Source: Rhododendron vialii (Eukaryota; Streptophyta; Magnoliopsida; Ericales; Ericaceae). From it: a stretch of DNA of 64,000 nt. The DNA lies in the NCBI RefSeq assembly GCF_030253575.1, contig NC_080567.1:29834501-29898500 (forward strand), read 5' to 3'. Below are positions 59,726-64,000 of this stretch, one piece after another; the stretch's first letter is position 1; each line of letters begins with the position of its first letter. Made by a program: the position numbers and the translations under genes. Under the pieces are notes generated by a model that was not told the DNA's origin, ran no database searches, and saw only the letters and a list, made by a program, of their open reading frames with translations.

Positions 59726-61029
59726 GGTTGGGTCGTGGGTGGGATTCCTGGTCTCTAGACTTTTCGTTCTGCTAATGCCATAGTCAAGAAGAATACTACT
59801 TACAGATAATATCTTGTTGCAAGTCCCATCCAATTGCATGAAATAAGCCTAAAGCAACATCTCCAGGTCTTCCATGTCATGATTGTCTACGTAGTTGCTC
59901 GACATTAAACTTGTGCTCCTGTTAGAGTTAATATGCCGAAGATGTGGTCCACCGCTGACAATGCTATTTGAAGCTGCAGTTCCTAACAAAGCCTCAGATT
60001 GCTGACTTTGAATCCATCTCCTTGTTAAGTACAAATGTGCCATATCCTCATTGTCATCTAAAAGATTTTCAATTTCATCACGCACCTAACATCACCCAAA
60101 CACTTCATCCAGATCAAACATAATACAAAGTGATAAAAGCAAAGTCGAGATACTGACTCCGTGTCTATTTAATGACTTCGTGTCGATTATTAACTATTGG
60201 TGGTGTTGGATTTAATGTTTTCATTGAACAACATCCATGTCTCATATACACTCCAGGAACTTGTTCTAGGTTCCAATTTTGCAGGTATAGGTCGGTGTCC
60301 ACTACAGGTCGCGTTTTGCGTTTGCGACTCACTCGAGGAGTACGTGGTTGAGGCCTGCGAGAGTCTTGTCTTCCGGCCCGTATTAGATGTTTATTTAGTT
60401 TAGTTTTGGACAATATTTTGATATGTATAATTTATTTCTTTTCAAACTTCCTGATGCAGGGAAGCGTATGAAAACAAGAACAAAACTCACAAACTCACAA
60501 TTTAGAGAAAGCTCTCTGTTTTTTCTTCTTATTCAAACTCAACCGAATTGCCCCAAGGCTTACAATGCCTATTTATAGGCTACTAAGATCAAGCTAATTA
60601 GGAAACAAATAACCCGAAGGCAATACTTGCCAATCAAGAAAAAGATCTAATTACCAAAAATAAAAATATGATAAAATCAAATCTTTTCCCATATTGTGAA
60701 GATTTGGAGGACTCCTAAAATATTGAGGTTCTAGAATAATCTATCAAATCGTGTCATGTGGGCCTCAAGTGCAATCACTTCTGCATTACTTCTGATGTAG
60801 ATTGTAATGACAGTTGTTTTGAGATATAAATAAAAGTGGCTGTTTAACCTCATTTGGGGGTTACCTTTGATACTGTTAGTAGTCGTTGTTGGTTGGTTGT
60901 CGTGTGTCGTGTTGGGATAGGCTGTTGAGGTGCTATTCCGAGGCGTGACATCATCCAACACAGGGTTAGCATCTCTCTCAAGTCTGCCACGCTTGAGTCC
61001 AAATATGTACAAACAACCTCCAATGCAAT

Positions 61030-61204
61030 CAAGGACGGAACCAGGATTTTACCCTAGCAGTGGCGAAATGTATACTAAAAAAATTTAGTGGTGGCGAAAC
61101 TATATAAGTTGGGCATAATTTTTTTTTTACATATAATAATTGCATTTTTTAAAATTCTTGTCGTGGCGGTCGCCGCTACTAGACCCTCCCTGATCCCATC
61201 CTTG
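61030..61204. mobile_element. hAT MITE inside an MRS2 pseudogene exon
   Basis: The ends CAAGGACGGAACCAGGA and (reverse) CAAGGATGGGATCAGGG are 13/17 identical. AATGCAAT flanks both sides (61022-61029, 61205-61212), an 8-bp duplication. Removing it rejoins FEFQVLQIA with ALEVVCTYL, the normal MRS2 order, which proves the ends. The internal GGCGGTCGCCGC-type palindrome is common in this hAT MITE group. Confidence 0.9.
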
Positions 61205-61385
61205 AATGCAATCTGAAGAACTTGAAACTCAAAAGGGAGTTCACACTGCAAACCTTCCACGGCTTCGGGAACGGGTACCAATTGTCCCCCAGTCGACAAA
61301 TGCGTTACGTTGTCTTGTGCAGTCATTTGTCCACCTCCTTGTATTCTGGACGGGGTCTTATGAGGAATTCTAAACCTGAGGACTG

Positions 61386-61540
61386 TACCTGTCCATAGGC
61401 ACGAGCAGGATGAGTAGGGTACTTGACATGCACAATAGAAGGAAGCTAGCGATATCCCAGCACCTGAGCCTCACACTCAGCAAAAACCTCATAACATCAT
61501 GTTGTTTCTTCGTCCATAGCTCCGACACAGAAGTGTTGAC
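61386..61540 (-). pseudogene. Ribosomal protein L15 fragment
   Basis: The minus-strand frame reads VSELWTKKQHDVMRFL followed by VRLRCWD. This matches the N-terminal part of eukaryotic uL15-type protein RPL15 ([23 protein letters not shown]). After a frame change it continues as LPSIVHVKYPTHPARAYG, matching the next RPL15 segment. Only about 50 residues remain. No intron is visible in the piece; whether it is a retrocopy cannot be told. It abuts the MRS2 pseudogene. Confidence 0.7.
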
Positions 61541-61639
61541 CCCTGAGATTGTTTCACAAAAAGGAAGACCAAGTAAGAGCCCAACATCTATTACTGTAGA
61601 TCCGTGCATGCGCATCACTCATCTATCTGCATATTTCAA

Positions 61640-62480
61640 GCTTCCATGTGCTTGTGCATACTAAGATGAATAAATCAATACTCGAAATCAGGAACAATCC
61701 CAAGGGGCGGGGGCTATGAGCAACAACCCAAACAATAGAAATACCGCCCTTTATAAAAAACTGGTATTACCCCATGATAATGTTCAAATCATATAGGTTC
61801 CCCTGCATGCCCCGTGACAATCTATGTTGGCAACTATATAGGCCATATGTACATTTATCACTCCCTACTTAAACTTCTTCGTCCGTCTATGATCAGAACC
61901 AATATGACAATTTTTTTGATGGGATATATTTGATGAGAGTGAAGATAAATAATAAGGAAATAATGGAGTCGCTATCTGTCAGCATGAGATCTCAAGGATA
62001 TCATCACGCAGAACCAATAGAGAAAGTTCATTGACAAAATAAGTAAGATTTGTGCTCCCTTCCCCTCTTTCCTACCCACTTTCTCTCTCCCTACCATTTG
62101 CACGGTAAGCAAAACAATTCTGGTTCAACCAACTCTCCCCCTTTGTGAAGGAATAAGAGGTGAGTCACCCAACTGAATCAAGCATAAGTTACAAGCTACT
62201 GCCCAAAAAAATTGTAAGTTCAAAGATATGCAATGTGACTCAACCCCTTCCCAGTTCATTGGCAAATGGCAATATGATTAGGCTTACCCTCAAAGCAGTT
62301 CTATTATCTATTACGTATTACCAACATGCCTTGAACGGCAATATATTGCATATTTCTAACGATATTAAGAGTTGGAATGCCAATCCAAGTCAGTGATGCC
62401 CCTCTTCTCTGAAATCATTCTATCTCATTCTTTCCTAATATTCCTATAATCATATGTTACCATAACAACTACAAAAAAAA
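61640..62480. other. Spacer, no gene recognised
   Basis: Mixed AT-rich sequence with a pyrimidine-rich part near 62055-62100 and an A-run at 62473-62486 that marks the start of the truncated F-box copy. Confidence 0.4.
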
Positions 62481-62486
62481 AAAAAA

Positions 62487-62933
62487 GCATTCTATCTCTC
62501 CTAAAACTTAGAGAAGCAGGAAAAAGCAAGTTGGAGGGATTTGTGGAAATTCACCACCAGCTTGAATTTTATCAAGTTGGTTGGAATGGCAGCCATGAGA
62601 GAACGTACTCTAAAAAACTTGAGGTCAGAGCTCAAGGACGCTCAGAAAAAATGCTCTGCTGCGAAAGTGCCTCCTCTTTCACAGTTCATGGATCACATCT
62701 TCGGAAGCAATGTGAAGTTTACAGATGAGGAGTATGCCGCAGCTTGTAAGCGAATTCATAGTCTGGTCCGTAAGGAGACCGAAGCCAATGACAAATTGAA
62801 GGCTCTCCAGGATCAGATTGAGTCGGAGGAAGTAGAAAAAGTTCTGCATGAGTTGAAAATTTCACAGGAGACTGCTGGCGAAGCGGCTCGTAGTGTAGCT
62901 GTTTCAAATGATTTGGATGCCGAGTTCCTTTAA
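62487..62933 (+). pseudogene. F-box/coiled-coil gene, truncated second copy
   Basis: Homologous to 52215-52669. The first exon and the first half of the F-box are gone, and a further deletion removes 'tgtgctttcacatag', leaving 'aaaaagcaagttggaggg'. From WKFTTSLNF to the stop the frame is open (about 130 residues) and the helical tail is well kept, e.g. TLKNLRSELKDAQKKCSAAK. Without an F-box or a start it should not act in an SCF complex. It has about 5 residues more in the tail than copy 1. Confidence 0.8.
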
Positions 62934-63380
62934 TGCACGACAAATTACTTGTGCAAGGCTTGAGTTGGTGGCTGAGAGATCCACTTGAAATTGCTACTGT
63001 AAGGGATTTTTGTGGTGGACACGGATGGTCTCTCACAGGAGCAGATCTTTGATTTGAGTTGAGTGGATTTTCAAGGCAAGGCTAGAGTCGTCGGTTGTTA
63101 GTAGTTAATTTTCCGTTTGGTTAATGTTTCTGTCCATTTGTCCAAATTTGGAACAGATTTTTTTTTTTGATTGGCCTAAATCTGAAACAGTTACGGCTCT
63201 CTTGCCTCATAGTGTATTGGATTATAACGTATTGGTTTTATTGTAGTTTTTGTCTTGTACATTGTCCTGGTATTCTAGCTTATTTCGATATCTGGCAAAC
63301 CTTTGTTTGTTAAGATGCCAGGACTTCATTTTGAAGTTTGGTTCCCATTATTGGTTGGACCAAGAATCTTCTTGGTTCCT

Positions 63381-63775
63381 TTTGTATTGGCAATATAATA
63401 CATCCAACTCAAACCAATTAATTGTCTTTGAGATGGATATAAAATTTCTACATGGTATCAAAACAGGACCCGTTCCACCCCACATTTTAAAAAATTCACA
63501 ATCCACACCCTAGATGACAGACCAACAAAAAAGGCTGAACGATGATAGGACCCAAAAAGTGGCCACACGTGGCAGATCTCAAACACGGCTGCACGTGAGA
63601 GGATGTTAAGGAAATGAATCCCACATTGCTTGAGAGTGAAATGAGTGATCACTTAATAACATCTAGGACCTCTTTACTCATTGTCAATTGGTCTTGAGTT
63701 GGATATAAAGTTTCTACATGAAATCAGAGTGGGACCAGTCCTACCCCACATTTTAAAAATTCACAATTCACATTT
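63381..63775 (+). mobile_element. TRIM retroelement, tandem partial copy
   Basis: An LTR end (to 63452) is followed by tggtatcaaaacaggacc, a variant tRNA-Met primer site, then about 150 bp of internal sequence, a full LTR 63604-63718 (TGTTAAGGAAATGAATCCCA .. TTTCTACA), and then a second primer-site-like stretch (gaaatcagagtgggacc) with the start of another internal region ending about 63775. The order is LTR-inside-LTR-inside, as from recombination between copies. Copy 1 of the flank (52870-52930) has unrelated sequence here, confirming an insertion. Confidence 0.75.
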
Positions 63776-64000
63776 TAAGTTGTCCTTTTTGGAAGCTGAG
63801 TTCTTGAGATAAGTTGTCCTTTTTGGAAGCTAAGTTCTTGAACATCACGATGTGAACTTTTCCAAAAGAGTGTTTAACTTGGCATAACTTCTTGTTTACG
63901 TACAGAAGTCAAGTACGGGTACAGTGTATGTCTCCTAAGGGATGAGCTCACAGTATCATGTATCATACCACCATGACTTCGCTCATCCAAGAAATAATTC

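Larger units (their letters stand above)
57961..61378 (-). pseudogene. MRS2/CorA magnesium transporter pseudogene
   Basis: MRS2 proteins are membrane Mg2+ channels with two C-terminal spans and a GMN motif. Pieces on the minus strand: an exon (about 61378-61205) with GGQLVPVPEAVEGLQCELPF, interrupted by a hAT MITE, continuing at 61021 with ALEVVCTYLDSSVADL and a 1-base loss; an exon 60085-59804 ([20 protein letters not shown] ... FMQLDGTCNKILS) with TAG for a Glu codon near 59849; and the last exon 58245-57961 (DTEDYVYIQLDN, GALGMSIPYQLYD). The last exon has a stop at a conserved Arg, an extra base near 58065 and GMS in place of GMN. With these breaks no channel can be made. Introns are kept, so it is a DNA-level duplicate. 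N-terminal exons were not found. Confidence 0.85.

Noticed and set aside
1-64000. Intact ribosomal RNA genes, tRNA genes or organelle DNA inserts
   Set aside because: None of their conserved words were seen on either strand; only one decayed tRNA-like stretch was noted.

Overview
The window is plant nuclear DNA, almost certainly from a eudicot: genes are intron-rich with GT..AG splice sites, and the recognisable families (DUF674, PORR organelle RNA-binding, DMP/DUF679, plant serpin, F-box, MRS2) are plant ones. The species cannot be named from the sequence. Much of the window is transposable-element debris, in which a few intact genes sit beside many broken ones.

Layout. 1-21.5 kb: an LTR-like edge, then two diverged copies of one chromosomal block (A about 2418-10031, B about 15326-21491), each carrying a minus-strand three-exon DUF674 gene. 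Both genes are frameshifted, at different but neighbouring sites. Between and inside the blocks lie Helitrons (886-2417, 10469-10651, 13938-15325), a 5'-truncated LINE with a 14-bp target duplication, a solo LTR in the intron of gene A, and several MITEs. 22-36 kb is the gene-rich core: an oligoribonuclease gene (+, eight coding exons), a 45-residue ORF with its own TATA box and a 130-bp tandem-repeat upstream region, a DMP membrane protein (-) and a two-exon PORR protein (-).

37-50 kb: a serpin first exon with two frameshifts and no recognisable second exon, followed by a three-level nest (Helitron containing a Ty3-like solo LTR containing a second solo LTR of about 3.9 kb), then a 3.2-kb Mutator-like element with long terminal inverted repeats, a 10-bp target duplication and an apparent captured host-gene fragment. 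51-64 kb: a small F-box/coiled-coil gene, a degenerate CTD-phosphatase (UBLCP1-type) pseudogene, an MRS2/CorA magnesium-transporter pseudogene with a hAT MITE in an exon, an RPL15 fragment, and a second, broken copy of the F-box gene with a TRIM retroelement in its 3' flank.

The genes do not form a pathway; they are neighbours only. The likely functional genes are the oligoribonuclease, the DMP protein, the PORR protein and possibly the F-box/coiled-coil gene and the 45-residue ORF. The most interesting material is structural: insertion order can be read from target-site duplications and from comparison of the internal duplicate copies.
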